In this document: piece by piece, positions 55,483 through 63,842 of the stretch
Layout of the letters: the number at the start of each line of letters is the position of its first letter
Position numbering within the stretch: position 1 is the stretch's first letter
Assembly (NCBI RefSeq): GCF_900107925.1
Contig: NZ_FNUJ01000002.1
Location: forward strand, 806,001 to 870,000
From: Amycolatopsis pretoriensis
Lineage (GTDB): Bacteria > Actinomycetota > Actinomycetes > Mycobacteriales > Pseudonocardiaceae
Reading direction: 5' to 3'
Length of the DNA stretch: 64,000 bases
The notes under the pieces: model-generated
What the model was told of the DNA's origin: nothing
The model's database searches: none
What the model saw: only the letters and a program-made list of their open reading frames with translations
Translations under genes and position numbers: made by a program

Positions 55483-55525
55483 CTCCGCTCCCCGGAAAGC
55501 ACTGTCCCGGAAGGCATCCGTACCC

Positions 55526-55954
55526 GTGACCGCATCGCTGCACACCCCGACCGGCCACCCGGCCCTCCCCGCACTGTGGGCCTACCTCGCCGACGTCACC
55601 GCCGCACTCGGCATCGGCCCCGAATCCTGCACCGTCGACCACGACACCCCGGTCTCCGCCTACGTCGCCCTCGACGAGCGCCTGCCCGGCTACCCCGGCC
55701 GCGACGTCGCACTACTGTGGGACGAAGTCCGCGGCTGGGCCGCCGCCGTCGAAACCCACTCCGGAGAAGACCTCATCGTCGTGCGTTATCTCGGCGGACC
55801 CACCATCGCCCCGGCACCCGAGCACGTCGCCCGGTTCGTCACCGCGCTGCGCGAGGACGACCACCGCGTCGGCCGGCTTGATCCGCCGGCCCTACGCACC
55901 GCCACCGGCCTCGCCGGACTCGACATCGCACTGCGCGACCGGAGCACGACGTGA
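55526..55954 (+). CDS. DUF6292 family protein
   Basis: A 142-residue protein with the pattern VTAALGIGPESCTVDHDTPVSAYVALD, YPGRDVALLWDEVRGWAAAVE and LIVVRYLGGPTIAPAPEHVA. It belongs to DUF6292, an actinobacterial family of unknown function. The GTG at 55526 lies near a GGAAGGCATCC sequence. It overlaps the next gene by four bases (GTGA). Confidence 0.75.
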   Translation: MTASLHTPTGHPALPALWAYLADVTAALGIGPESCTVDHDTPVSAYVALDERLPGYPGRDVALLWDEVRGWAAAVETHSGEDLIVVRYLGGPTIAPAPEHVARFVTALREDDHRVGRLDPPALRTATGLAGLDIALRDRSTT

Positions 55955-56427
55955 CCCCCGATGCACTGCCGCTGCCGGTGTCCTTCGCCCTCGCCGTGCG
56001 CGGCTACGACCGCGAACAGGTCGACGAGCACCTGGCTGACCTGCATGACGAGATCCGGCTGCTGACCCTCGACCGTGACGCCGCCGTCGCCAAGGCCGAA
56101 ACCCTGCTGCGGCACCTCGAATCCGCCCGCGCGGAGGCCGCCGATCTGCGCGTCCGCCTGAACCGGCTCGCCAGCGCCCCCGCCGAGCCGGACGCGCTCG
56201 GCGAGCGCGTCCGGCTCATGCTCGAACTCGCCCGCGCCGAAGCCGACGCCATCGTCTCGACGGCACACCGGCGCGCCGCGGCCGTGCGGGACAGGGCAAC
56301 CGAAGCCGAACGACGTACCGCGGCGCGCCTGCGCGCGATCGACGACGTCTTGGCCCGCGCCGAAGACATCCTGGCCGAAGAACCGCGGCAGCCCGCTCTT
56401 CGCCGAGCGGGGCTCACGGCCGCGTAA
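55951..56427 (+). CDS. DivIVA-like coiled-coil protein
   Basis: A 158-residue protein. It begins with a short DivIVA/Wag31-type hook (PVSFALAVRGYDREQVDEHLADLHDEIRLL) and continues as a coiled coil rich in Ala/Glu/Arg. DivIVA proteins mark negatively curved membranes and scaffold growth or division proteins. It lacks the Wag31 C-terminal tail. GTG 55951 overlaps the DUF6292 stop, so the two are co-translated. Confidence 0.8.
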   Translation: MTPDALPLPVSFALAVRGYDREQVDEHLADLHDEIRLLTLDRDAAVAKAETLLRHLESARAEAADLRVRLNRLASAPAEPDALGERVRLMLELARAEADAIVSTAHRRAAAVRDRATEAERRTAARLRAIDDVLARAEDILAEEPRQPALRRAGLTAA

Positions 56428-56453
56428 ATCCATAACGTCCCGGGAAGACGACG

Positions 56454-56708
56454 ATGCACGACCCCGTGCGCGCCGCGGCCGAAGAGATCTTCGCAGCGGA
56501 CGTCGCGCTCACCGACACAGATGCCGTGACCGCCACCGGCCGAACGGCACGCGCGCTCCACCGCTCAAGGCCACGCATCGGTGCCGCAGCACCTCAGTCG
56601 ACCGTGCTGCCTTCGGCATCACGGTGCGACCGGTTCTGTTGCCGGGCTTCGTGGAGCTGGTCTTCGAGGGTGACGATGCGGCACGCGGCGTCGATGGCCG
56701 TGCCCTGA
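56454..56708 (+). CDS. Possible small protein, 5' part plausible
   Basis: The first ~40 residues (HDPVRAAAEEIFAADVALTD) look like a helical protein start after an AAGACGACG-type purine stretch. The 3' half overlaps the MerR gene on the opposite strand and reads poorly. It may be a truncated third gene of the DUF6292-DivIVA operon. Confidence 0.25.
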   Translation: MHDPVRAAAEEIFAADVALTDTDAVTATGRTARALHRSRPRIGAAAPQSTVLPSASRCDRFCCRASWSWSSRVTMRHAASMAVP

Positions 56709-56941
56709 TCGACCATCTCGCGGACCCGGGCGGCCAGGCGCAACTGGTGCCGGGAATAGCGGCGATGCCCGCCGGCGGAACGCTGCGGCGTGATCAGGCC
56801 GGCTTCGTCGAGACTGCGCAGGAATCCTTGCGTCGTGCTGAGCATGTCCGCGGCCCGGCCCATCGTGTAGGCGGGGTAATGCTCGTCGTCGAACTTGTCG
56901 GCTCCGCTGGGCGTGCCGGGTCCTTCTTGGTCAGGAATCAT
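56594..56941 (-). CDS. MerR family transcriptional regulator (short)
   Basis: A 115-residue MerR-type protein: the helix-turn-helix TMGRAADMLSTTQGFLRSLDEAGLITPQRSAGGHRRYSRHQLRLAARVRE, then the start of a dimerisation helix (AACRIVTLEDQLHEARQQNR). It lacks a ligand-binding domain. Similar short MerR genes neighbour HSP18/DivIVA-like genes in Amycolatopsis and may belong to the stress set. GGAGGT lies 4 bp before the ATG at 56941. Confidence 0.85.
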   Translation of the reverse strand: MIPDQEGPGTPSGADKFDDEHYPAYTMGRAADMLSTTQGFLRSLDEAGLITPQRSAGGHRRYSRHQLRLAARVREMVDQGTAIDAACRIVTLEDQLHEARQQNRSHRDAEGSTVD

Positions 56942-56961
56942 TCCACCTCCGCGCCATAAAG

Positions 56962-56992
56962 GACCCCGGGTGCCATTGCGGCACCCGGGGTC
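56962..56992. terminator. Perfect hairpin 21 bp upstream of the MerR start
   Basis: A 13-bp perfect stem (GACCCCGGGTGCC and complement) with a 5-base loop. On the minus strand the stem is followed by CTTTAT, like an intrinsic terminator, just before the MerR ribosome binding site; a leader attenuator is possible. On the plus strand it would end any transcript from the DivIVA side. Confidence 0.65.
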
Positions 56993-57243
56993 TTCAAGGG
57001 TTGGGTTTCACCATTGTCAACCGGCGCGACCGCCGGCTCCCTGCACCCGCGTCCGGCGCGAGGCCGAATTGTGCGGGGATCGCTTACTCGTGACCGAGCA
57101 CCACCTCCGAACTCGATGGGACTGCGGCACCCGCGCGGCGCTACCCGGCCGCTGCGGGCGATCCAATGATGGCTCCGTTCCCTTCCTTCCTGGGTTTTCT
57201 CTTGCTGCGTACTACCACTTCACTTGCTGCGAACGTCACTGCT

Positions 57244-57385
57244 GGAACCCCTTCACTGATCGGTCCCAGCACGCTGACACCACTGGTCACTGCCCGAAGC
57301 CCTGTTCACCGATCGGCTCCGGCCACCTGACCGGTCCTGCAAATCCTGGCCACCAGCCGAAACCTTGTTCCTTGATCGGCTCCGT
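57244..57385. repeat. Three imperfect ~55-63 bp repeats in a gene-free region
   Basis: Each copy centres on GATCGG (57258, 57311 and 57374), preceded on the plus strand by an ACC/CCC-TTGTTC or CCCCTTCA form and followed by TCC. Spacing is 53 then 63 bp. In the same region, CTTGCTGCG occurs at 57201 and 57223. Base composition is lower in GC than the neighbouring genes. The region 56993-57567 holds no supportable gene; it forms the long upstream region of the MerR gene. Confidence 0.55.
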
Positions 57386-57575
57386 GCTGCCTGACCCTCT
57401 TGTCTCACCTCGCGGGTAGTTACGTCCTCTCCCGCGCCTGCTTGACGTTGTCTCTCTCCGTATGAACAGAACCTTACACACACCCGTCATCGAATGTCTA
57501 CTCCCAGCGGCATAGATTTTCTCTGCGCGCCGATGGAAAACGAGGAGGAGGGCACGACCACGAGTGACGACGCCA

Positions 57576-57780
57576 CTCAGTCTCGGCGCCCGTCAGCGCC
57601 GACCACAACGGAGCCGCCCACGCACTGGCGGACCGACTGACCGGGCGCGACGTCGAGGTGCTCGACTTCCTGGACCTGCTTCCGGCTACCTGGGGCCGTC
57701 GCCTGCTACCACTGTCAGCTCCAGTTCATCCCCCGCAGCCGGGACTGGAGGCTGGCCGCACTCGGCACATCGACCCGTCA
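57576..57780 (+). pseudogene. Relic of an MGDG-synthase-like glycosyltransferase gene
   Basis: One frame reads ADHNGAAHALADRLTGRDVE and VLDFLDLLPATWGRRLL, similar to the N-terminal MGDG_synth domain of lipid glycosyltransferases. The next frame continues YHCQLQFIPRSRDWRLAALG, matching the following conserved segment, so a frameshift lies near 57705. Nothing of the catalytic domain remains. Confidence 0.55.
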
Positions 57781-57941
57781 TGACTGCAGGCCGACGACGG
57801 GTATGAGGTACGCCGGCATGACATCGCCGCCCACCCGCCCCTGGAACCGGCGACGTTCGATCTGTCGTCCCAACTGACTCTGACCAGCAGTTATGCAAGT
57901 GAGAGTGAAGTTCGGCTCCCCAGCTGGCGGGGACCTCCTGG

Positions 57942-58508
57942 ATGCGACTTGGTCACTTCCGGCCGCCGCTAGACTGGGAGCGTCAATCCACAGCTGATGA
58001 TGAGGTTTACCGGGTCGACGCCGTGTGGCTCGGCCCGCCGAAAGTGACCATTGCCTGGAGACCCCGCTACGTGGCGTGGCTCATTGGCATCCCGGCGTCC
58101 TTCGTCGTGCTCGGCGTCGAGCGCTGGGCGAGTGGAGCTTCGGCTTCATCTCGACGGTGTGGGCATTTGTCAACGCTCTTCGCGATCACCCGCCTGCTCA
58201 CGGTCATGACCAGCCACAAATGCCCGCTGAGCCGCCAACGAAATCGCAGCCTGGCTGGGCAGATCCGGCACCCTCGGCGCCGCATTTATGTCTCGACACA
58301 ACTGCCAGGAACGGCATCCGTTGTAGCCTACTGGCTTCTCGGGATCGTCACGCTGCTGGTTGTTACGAGCAGCCTGCCGAGGTCGAAAGCACGCCGCGAG
58401 GACGCCCGTGCGACCTTGAGGCCGCTCCTCGAGTTCCTGCGCCCAACCGTCCCCCGCTCAACAGACACCCCGCCGAGTGAGCTGAAGGACCCAACGGAAC
58501 GCCCTTAG
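57942..58508 (+). CDS. Integrative-element-type membrane protein, internally scrambled
   Basis: The first 65 residues (HFRPPLDWERQSTADDEVYR, VWLGPPKVTIAWRPRYVAWL) match a membrane protein encoded in actinomycete integrative and conjugative elements. Residues ~66-88 read nonsense, but the neighbouring frame reads LGEWSFGFISTVWAFVNAL, and the original frame resumes with FAITRLLTVMTSHKCPLS. Two compensating indels are therefore likely. The C-terminal part has another helix (VVAYWLLGIVTLLVVTSSLP). The open frame is intact, so a product may be made, but function is doubtful. ATG 57942. Confidence 0.55.
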   Translation: MRLGHFRPPLDWERQSTADDEVYRVDAVWLGPPKVTIAWRPRYVAWLIGIPASFVVLGVERWASGASASSRRCGHLSTLFAITRLLTVMTSHKCPLSRQRNRSLAGQIRHPRRRIYVSTQLPGTASVVAYWLLGIVTLLVVTSSLPRSKARREDARATLRPLLEFLRPTVPRSTDTPPSELKDPTERP

Positions 58509-58553
58509 CTAGTCAACCTCCGGCGCGACGCTCGGCATGGGGAGTGGCCTTCC

Positions 58554-59421
58554 GCGAAGCTCTTCGGTCGGTGGGCGCGGCAAGAAATGCTGCTCGTTCC
58601 AGACGACGTGGCGGCCGGAAACGTTGTGCGGTTCCGGCGTGCCAAGCCGGATCGAGTGGTTCGATCACGCAAGCCTGCGCACCCCGAGATCGTGTCTGTC
58701 CAGGACTTCACGCAAACGCAGCTGATACGGCGAGCCAAAGCGGCGGGTGGTCTGCGAACCGCACGCAAGACCGAGCGCGCCGGCCGAACGGTCAAGCACG
58801 CCTACCTGTTCCGCGGACTCATTCGGTGCGCTGCCTGCGGACGGAAGATGGAAGGCAGCCTGCGAAAGCACGGCATGTACTACCGCTGCCCGGCCCGGAC
58901 GCTCACGCCGGGTCGCCGGCCTTGCGCACGCACCCACCGACGATCTACCTCAAAGAAGAGCCGCTGCGGGACGCGCTGAACGAGTGGATCGGCGGCCTGT
59001 TCGACCGGCAGAACATCGCACGGACCGTCGAGCAACTGGTTCAAGCTCAGCCGACACCGAAGACGGCGGATGACGGGCCAGCACGGAAGCTACTGGAGGA
59101 CGCGGAAGCCAGGCTGCAGCGATTCCAGAACGCCATCTCCGCCGGCGTGGACCCGTCAGCCGTTGTCGAGGGCATCAACCGGGCACAAGCCGATCGGGCA
59201 GCCGCTCAGGCGGAACTGATGGCGGCCAACGAGCCTGCCGGACTCGGCGAGGCCGAGGTCTACGCAATGATCGACTCGCTCGGCAACATCGGAGCGGCGC
59301 TGGCCGACGGACAGCCGGGCCGGCTGGCTCAGCTCTACCGGACTTGCGGCTTGACCTGCGGTTCGACCACGAAAAAGAGGCCGTCAACGTGACGGCCTCT
59401 CCGCGGGTGCAGCTTGAGTGA
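58554..59421 (+). pseudogene. Serine recombinase C-terminal part with two frameshifts
   Basis: Recombinase-domain text (PDDVAAGNVVRFRRAKPDRV), the zinc-ribbon RGLIRCAACGRKMEGS, then a frame change near 58930 to YLKEEPLRDALNEWIGGLFD and a long coiled coil, then another near 59340 to DLRLDLRFDHEKEAVNVTAS and a stop at 59421. The catalytic N-terminal domain is absent. With the upstream integrative-element protein it marks a decayed mobile element. Confidence 0.75.
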
Positions 59422-59647
59422 CCCGCCCCTGAGCGGAAGATTTCCCACACCTGCGCGCTCAAAGGAATACTTGAAAAACTCGCACGTGCGGTTTCGGCTA
59501 CCGGGAGCTGGTCGTCTTCATAGCGGACGAAAGCTCATAGTCGACAGTTAGCTCGTCACTGCGCCAGGCCGGACCGGGCCGCTCGAATACCCCCGGTCCA
59601 AAAGCACCAACGTCTCCGCGCCGAACTGGTTGCTCGGCCCGGACCGT
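59422..59647. other. Gene-free gap
   Basis: Between the recombinase relic and the barstar gene nothing could be recognised; a decayed element end may lie here. Confidence 0.35.
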
Positions 59648-60436
59648 TCACCGAGCCTCGACGATCACGCCGAACTCGTCCAGAACGGCCGTGACAGCAT
59701 CGAGGAACTCCGCACCCAACGCCTCTTCGGACGAGAAGAAGTCGTTCCACAACAGCGTGGCCGGCCGTTTACCGGCCGGACCGGAGCGGAGACAGTCGAC
59801 GAGTGCGTCGAGGTTCGACCCGAAGTAGCCGCCCGGGCCCCTGGCCGCCTCACCCAGCGCACAGTAGAAGCCGGCCTTCGTCACGACCGAGGCGCCGTTC
59901 AGTGTCATCACCTCCGCGTCCGCGCAACCACCAGAACCGTGCCCGGTGGCGAACCACGAGTTCTGCACGACGTGCAGCCACGCCGGGTGGTGGCGGACCG
60001 GAAGCCGAAGCCACTCTCCGGCTCGCAGCGGCGGCCCCGACGCCCAACGTCGCCAGATCGTGGCCGCTTCAGGAAATTCACACCGGTCACCGAAAAAACG
60101 GAACGTAACTCGCTTCGGGTCGAAGTCACCGAAGATCACCCGTCCGACGAGGTACTCGCCTACCTTGTCCCGCCGCGCATTCACTATCTCGAGAACCGCA
60201 TCCTCGACCTGCCGCGGCCGCTCCTCACTCAACTTCGCCCGGCGGAAGACGACTTCCGGGGCATCGTCACCCGGAGAGGCGAAGAACCCCTCCAGCTCTT
60301 CGGCCTCGACGAGCACGATCGCCCGGCTCCCATCGACCAACCGGTACAGGGCGGCACCTCCACTGCTCAGCTCAGGTTCCTCACGATCGTGTCCATCTCC
60401 CGGCGTGCCGGACCGCCGACCGGAACCCTCGTCCAC
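59648..60436 (-). CDS. Barstar-domain immunity-type protein
   Basis: Up to 262 residues. The C-terminal ~85 residues are a barstar domain (TKAGFYCALGEAARGPGGYFGSNLDALVDCLRSG then ATLLWNDFFSSEEALGAEF), the inhibitor fold for barnase-type ribonucleases. The N-terminal ~145 residues are an additional domain of unknown type. The start is uncertain: ATG 60436 overlaps the preceding gene by 70 bp, while CTG 60349 has an ideal GGAGGT 6 bp upstream and begins just after the preceding stop. It belongs to a set of immunity-type genes with no intact toxin. Confidence 0.8.
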   Translation of the reverse strand: MDEGSGRRSGTPGDGHDREEPELSSGGAALYRLVDGSRAIVLVEAEELEGFFASPGDDAPEVVFRRAKLSEERPRQVEDAVLEIVNARRDKVGEYLVGRVIFGDFDPKRVTFRFFGDRCEFPEAATIWRRWASGPPLRAGEWLRLPVRHHPAWLHVVQNSWFATGHGSGGCADAEVMTLNGASVVTKAGFYCALGEAARGPGGYFGSNLDALVDCLRSGPAGKRPATLLWNDFFSSEEALGAEFLDAVTAVLDEFGVIVEAR

Positions 60437-60945
60437 CAGCAGCCCGCACCCGGCTCGACCGCGTCGTCGATGTGCGCGAGCAGCTTCCGGCCGTCCGGTT
60501 CGGTGAACGACCTGAACTCCTCGTCGACCGCATCGACCACCGCCCGCGCGGACAGCTCCGCGCCGACGATGCCAAGCCCGCCGGCGAGCGCGTCACACGC
60601 AAAAAGGCCGAAAGTATTCGTGTGCCCCCAGACCGTACGGTCGCTGTCCGGACGGTCCAGGTCCCGCGCAGCCTCGCGACTTGCCGCAGCCGGCCCCTCA
60701 TCAGCCACCTCGCTGAGGTAGAAGGCCAGCCGGCGCGGATCCAGATCCGGCTTCGGGTCGATCGTCGTGTCGGCTAAACCCCACGCGACCACCACTTGCC
60801 CGACGCTCAACAGGTAGGACGCTGGAACGGACAGGTCCGGCACGCTCAGCGCTCGTTCCAAATCCTCGCGAGCCGCCGGCCGCAGTTCCACCTCCCACTC
60901 GAGAGTCTCGTCGTCCTCCCGAAAGGCCTCGCCCGGCCAACTCAC
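60367..60945 (-). CDS. Putative immunity protein, adjacent to a colicin E3-type toxin relic
   Basis: A 192-residue soluble protein. The N-terminal half contains LEWEVELRPAAREDLERALS and VGQVVVAWGLADTTIDPKPD; the middle TVWGHTNTFGLFACDALAGG; the C terminus CWWTRVPVGGPARREMD. No family recognised. Its GTG start overlaps the stop of the toxin fragment (GTGA), the arrangement typical of toxin and cognate immunity genes, which is the basis of the call. Confidence 0.65.
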   Translation of the reverse strand: MSWPGEAFREDDETLEWEVELRPAAREDLERALSVPDLSVPASYLLSVGQVVVAWGLADTTIDPKPDLDPRRLAFYLSEVADEGPAAASREAARDLDRPDSDRTVWGHTNTFGLFACDALAGGLGIVGAELSARAVVDAVDEEFRSFTEPDGRKLLAHIDDAVEPGAGCWWTRVPVGGPARREMDTIVRNLS

Positions 60946-61175
60946 GGCTCCACCGTCCTTTCCGGCACCGGGCCCCTGCCGGCGATATTGCCCTTGCTGT
61001 CCTTCCGCCGCTTGCGGAGCCCGCCGCCACCCTGGACGCTCGTCTTCGGCTTGGCAGGCGACAGGCCCGGAACGCCCGGAATCGATTTGGGTGCCGACGT
61101 GTATCGGCAGTTGTCGCCTCCACCCCTCGACGCTTGTGCAGCAGAACATCCGTGGCAACCGCAGTCACGTAACAA
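60942..61175 (-). pseudogene. Colicin E3-type ribonuclease toxin C-terminus, broken
   Basis: The frame reads IPGVPGLSPAKPKTSVQGGG then LRKRRKDSKGNI and AGRGPVPERTVEP. The first two blocks match the linker and start of the colicin E3-like cytotoxic domain (K-P-K-T-x-x-Q-G-G-G-x-x-x-R-W), but the catalytic middle (YEWDSQHG-type) is deleted, the expected Trp is Arg, and the N-terminal delivery part is missing. Confidence 0.6.
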
Positions 61176-61244
61176 ACAGGTCCGCGTGCACGGTCAGGTT
61201 GCGAACCAGCACCGGCCGAGTCAGCTCACGGATCGCCTATACCG

Positions 61245-61430
61245 TCACGCGGCTCTGCTTGCCATCAGCAGGTCATCGCCCGCGTGGAGGTCCTCCACAT
61301 CCGCCCAACTGCGCGGGAAGGTACCCAGAACGGGCGACCGCCGGTCGCCACGATCGGGGAACCGGCCCGCCGCCGAGATATCCACCAGACGCTCCCACCC
61401 CTGCCCATCAGCCACTGGCTCTTCGGTCAC
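61245..61430 (-). CDS. Small protein in toxin-immunity cluster
   Basis: A 61-residue protein (MTEEPVADGQGWERLVDISA, RGDRRSPVLGTFPRSWADVE, DLHAGDDLLMASRAA). GTG 61430 overlaps the stop of the preceding immunity-type gene (GTGA). Sequence is protein-like; identity unknown. It may be a short immunity or a truncated toxin piece. Confidence 0.45.
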   Translation of the reverse strand: MTEEPVADGQGWERLVDISAAGRFPDRGDRRSPVLGTFPRSWADVEDLHAGDDLLMASRAA

Positions 61431-61813
61431 GCCTCGCTCGGCCGCTTCCCGTAATACGCGCGAACTACCTTCCCCAGCTTCCGCTGGATCCCACGCAAAG
61501 TCCGAAGCGTCACCACGTCGTCGAGCCCGGTCGTCGTCGGCCACTCGAACCCCGTGCCCGCCAGATCGCTGACGAAGACGATCTCCGCCGCGATCAGCAC
61601 CCGAGCCCAGTCGACCGGGGCCAACGGATTCCCCGTCCTCAGCGCGGCTCGCAGCCGTTCGCACTGGGTGACCAGGTCATCGAGACTCGCGAACCCCATG
61701 CCGACCGCCAGCTCGTCACTGCACCGGGCGGGACCACCCCACTCCAGCAGCGCCCGGTCCAGCAGCGCGATCTCGTCCGAGGCGAGCAAGTCACCCGGGG
61801 TCAACGGATTCAA
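61427..61813 (-). CDS. Putative immunity protein
   Basis: A 128-residue helical protein (LTPGDLLASDEIALLDRALL, VGMGFASLDDLVTQCERLRA, LRTLRGIQRKLGKVVRAYYG). TTG 61813 overlaps the toxin stop (TTGA) with GGAGGAGC upstream; the open frame extends to 61828. Its position immediately after a nuclease-like toxin fragment supports an immunity role. No family recognised. Confidence 0.6.
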   Translation of the reverse strand: MNPLTPGDLLASDEIALLDRALLEWGGPARCSDELAVGMGFASLDDLVTQCERLRAALRTGNPLAPVDWARVLIAAEIVFVSDLAGTGFEWPTTTGLDDVVTLRTLRGIQRKLGKVVRAYYGKRPSEA

Positions 61814-62100
61814 TTCAGCTCCTCCCAATAGTCGTCCACCTTGCTCGAATCCCTTCGGAAGATCGTTCCGCCGTCGGGGTGCGTGGGGTCATGGATGACG
61901 ATCGTCGAACCGTCCTTCCCGAGGAAGGCCTTCCGACCGCCGCCCAGTTCCTTCATACGTGACGGATTCTCCATGACGTCCTGGGTCAGTCGCCCGAGGC
62001 CCTCGGAGGAGACCCCGGGGAACTCGGAGGCATGTTTGTTGTTCGCGTGCCCCGCGGCGATGTCGGCCGCGTCTTCCATGCGCTCCTCGTCAGTGCACAC
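61810..62100 (-). pseudogene. C-terminal toxin domain fragment (BECR-like nuclease fold), 5' truncated
   Basis: The ~90 residues include AAGHANNKHASEFPGVSSEG, TQDVMENPSRMKELGGGRKA and STIVIHDPTHPDGGTIFRRD, the pattern of C-terminal RNase-like polymorphic toxin domains (xHxxxKHxxEFPGV ... DPxxPDGGTxFxP). The N-terminal delivery region is missing; upstream sequence changes at about 62095 into an oppositely oriented protease fragment. The toxin domain itself may be complete. Confidence 0.6.
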
Positions 62101-63758
62101 CGGGCAGCGCCGAGCACGGAAAGTTCCTGTCCTCGACGGAGTTCCTCGACCGATTCGCCCCGACGCAAGACGCCGTCGACCAGGTGTCGCAGTGGCTGGC
62201 CACGCAGGGCCTGCACATGACCGGAGTCAGCGCCAACCGCCACTTTGTCGATGCCGAAGCCCCGACCGCAGCCCTGGAGACCGCGTTCGGGACGAGGATC
62301 GCCACATTCCGCACCCGCGTCGACGGTGTCACCCGAACACTCACCGCCCCGGCCGCGCCCGTCACCGTGCCGACCTCGCTGCGCGCCTCGATCACCGCGG
62401 TGCTGGGCCTGGACGACAGCGCCGCCCTGCTCAAGCCCCAGCACACACGCCCGGCCGCGGCGGCGGAGCAGCACTGCGCGCAGTGGTGGGGCGAGCAGAA
62501 CAACACCGACGTCCCGCAGAAGTACCCGGCCGGTTTCCAGTCCAACTCCCTCTGCGGCTACACCGGCACGCAGGTCCGCGCGATGTACAAGCTAGGCAAC
62601 GGAAACACCGGCGCCGGCACGACGATCGGCGTCGTCGGCGCCTACAACTCCGACACCGTCGTGGCCGACACCAACCAGGCCGCCGCCCAGCTCGGCGTCC
62701 CGCCACTGGCGTCCGACCAGTACTCCACGGTCCTGCCGCAGGGCGGGTTCACCAACGCGCAAGAATGCGCTGCCGAGGGCTGGAACGCCGAACAGACCCT
62801 CGATGTCCAGGCCTCGCACACCATCGCCCCGAGCGCGAAGATCCGCTACTACGCCGGGAAGACCTGCCAGGGCACCGGCATCTACGACGCGTTCAACCAG
62901 GCCGTCACCGACAACGCCGTGGACGTGATCAGCAACAGCTACGGCAACGCCGACGGCGAAACATCCTTGCCGCAGGCGGCACGGGACCAGTTCAACAGCA
63001 TGGCGCTCCAGGCGGCGATCCAGGGCCAGACCATCACCGTGTCCACCGGCGACGCCGGCAACAACTCCGGCGCCGTCGGCCACCCGACCGCCAGCTTCCC
63101 CTCCTCGAGTCCCTGGGTCGTGGCCGTCGGCGGCACCAGCGTCGGCCTGGACCAGAACAACCAGCCGAAGGTGCTGACCGGGTGGGAGAACAGCGGCAAC
63201 ACCCAGTCCGGCAACGCGTGGGCGCCGCAGCGCGATGCTGACGGGCCGTTCGCCTCCGGCGCCGGGGGCGGGACTTCCGCGCTGTATGACGCTCCGGACT
63301 GGCAGGCCGGTGTCGTCTCCGGCGCAGGTGGGAAGCGGGCGGTGCCGGACATCGCCGCTTTGGCCGACTCCTACACCGGGATGCTGGTCGGGCAAACCAT
63401 CAAGGGCCAGTTCGGAATCGGCTCCTACGGCGGCACCTCACTCGCCTCGCCGCTGATCGCCGGGCTCGTCGCCGACGCCCAGCAGGCCCGCTCCGGCAAC
63501 GCCCGAGCCGGGCTACTCACCCCGGTCCTCTACAGCCTGCGCGGATCGAGCGCGATCGCGGACGTCACGCCGCAGAAGGCCGGGGTGTGGACGCCGATCA
63601 TGCACGCCTTCGGCGGCGTCGCCGTCCCCGGCGGACAGGGCAGCTACCTCATCGACTTCGACGCCCGCCCGCAGAACCTGCAAAGCGGCCCCGGCTGGGA
63701 CAACGTCACCGGCCTCGGCACCCCCGCCGACGGCTTCATCTCCGCGCTTTCCCAGTAA
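62094..63758 (+). pseudogene. S53 family (sedolisin) serine-carboxyl peptidase lacking its 5' end
   Basis: From about 62094 the plus strand reads pro-domain sequence (HGKFLSSTEFLDRFAPTQDAVDQVSQWLATQGL), then a mature sedolisin: catalytic Glu/Asp in AEQTLDVQASH, DVISNSYGNADGE, the SGTS-type Ser in YGGTSLASPLIAG and the calcium-site region GPGWDNVTGLGTPADGF at the end. Signal peptide and the first ~50 residues of the pro-domain are missing, with the toxin fragment on the opposite strand at the breakpoint. The open frame from GTG 62184 (about 524 codons) could still be translated but would not be exported. Confidence 0.8.
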
Positions 63759-63842
63759 CCACAACTTCTTCTCGCGGCAGGCCCGTTCGGCAGCGGGCGG
63801 GCGTGCCGCGGCCTTCATCGACTCTGAAGGAAGGACTGTTCC

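Noticed and set aside
57181..57480. Considered tmRNA or another known ncRNA in the low-GC gap
   Set aside because: No tRNA-like ends, tag peptide or recognised secondary structure; left as an unexplained repeat region.
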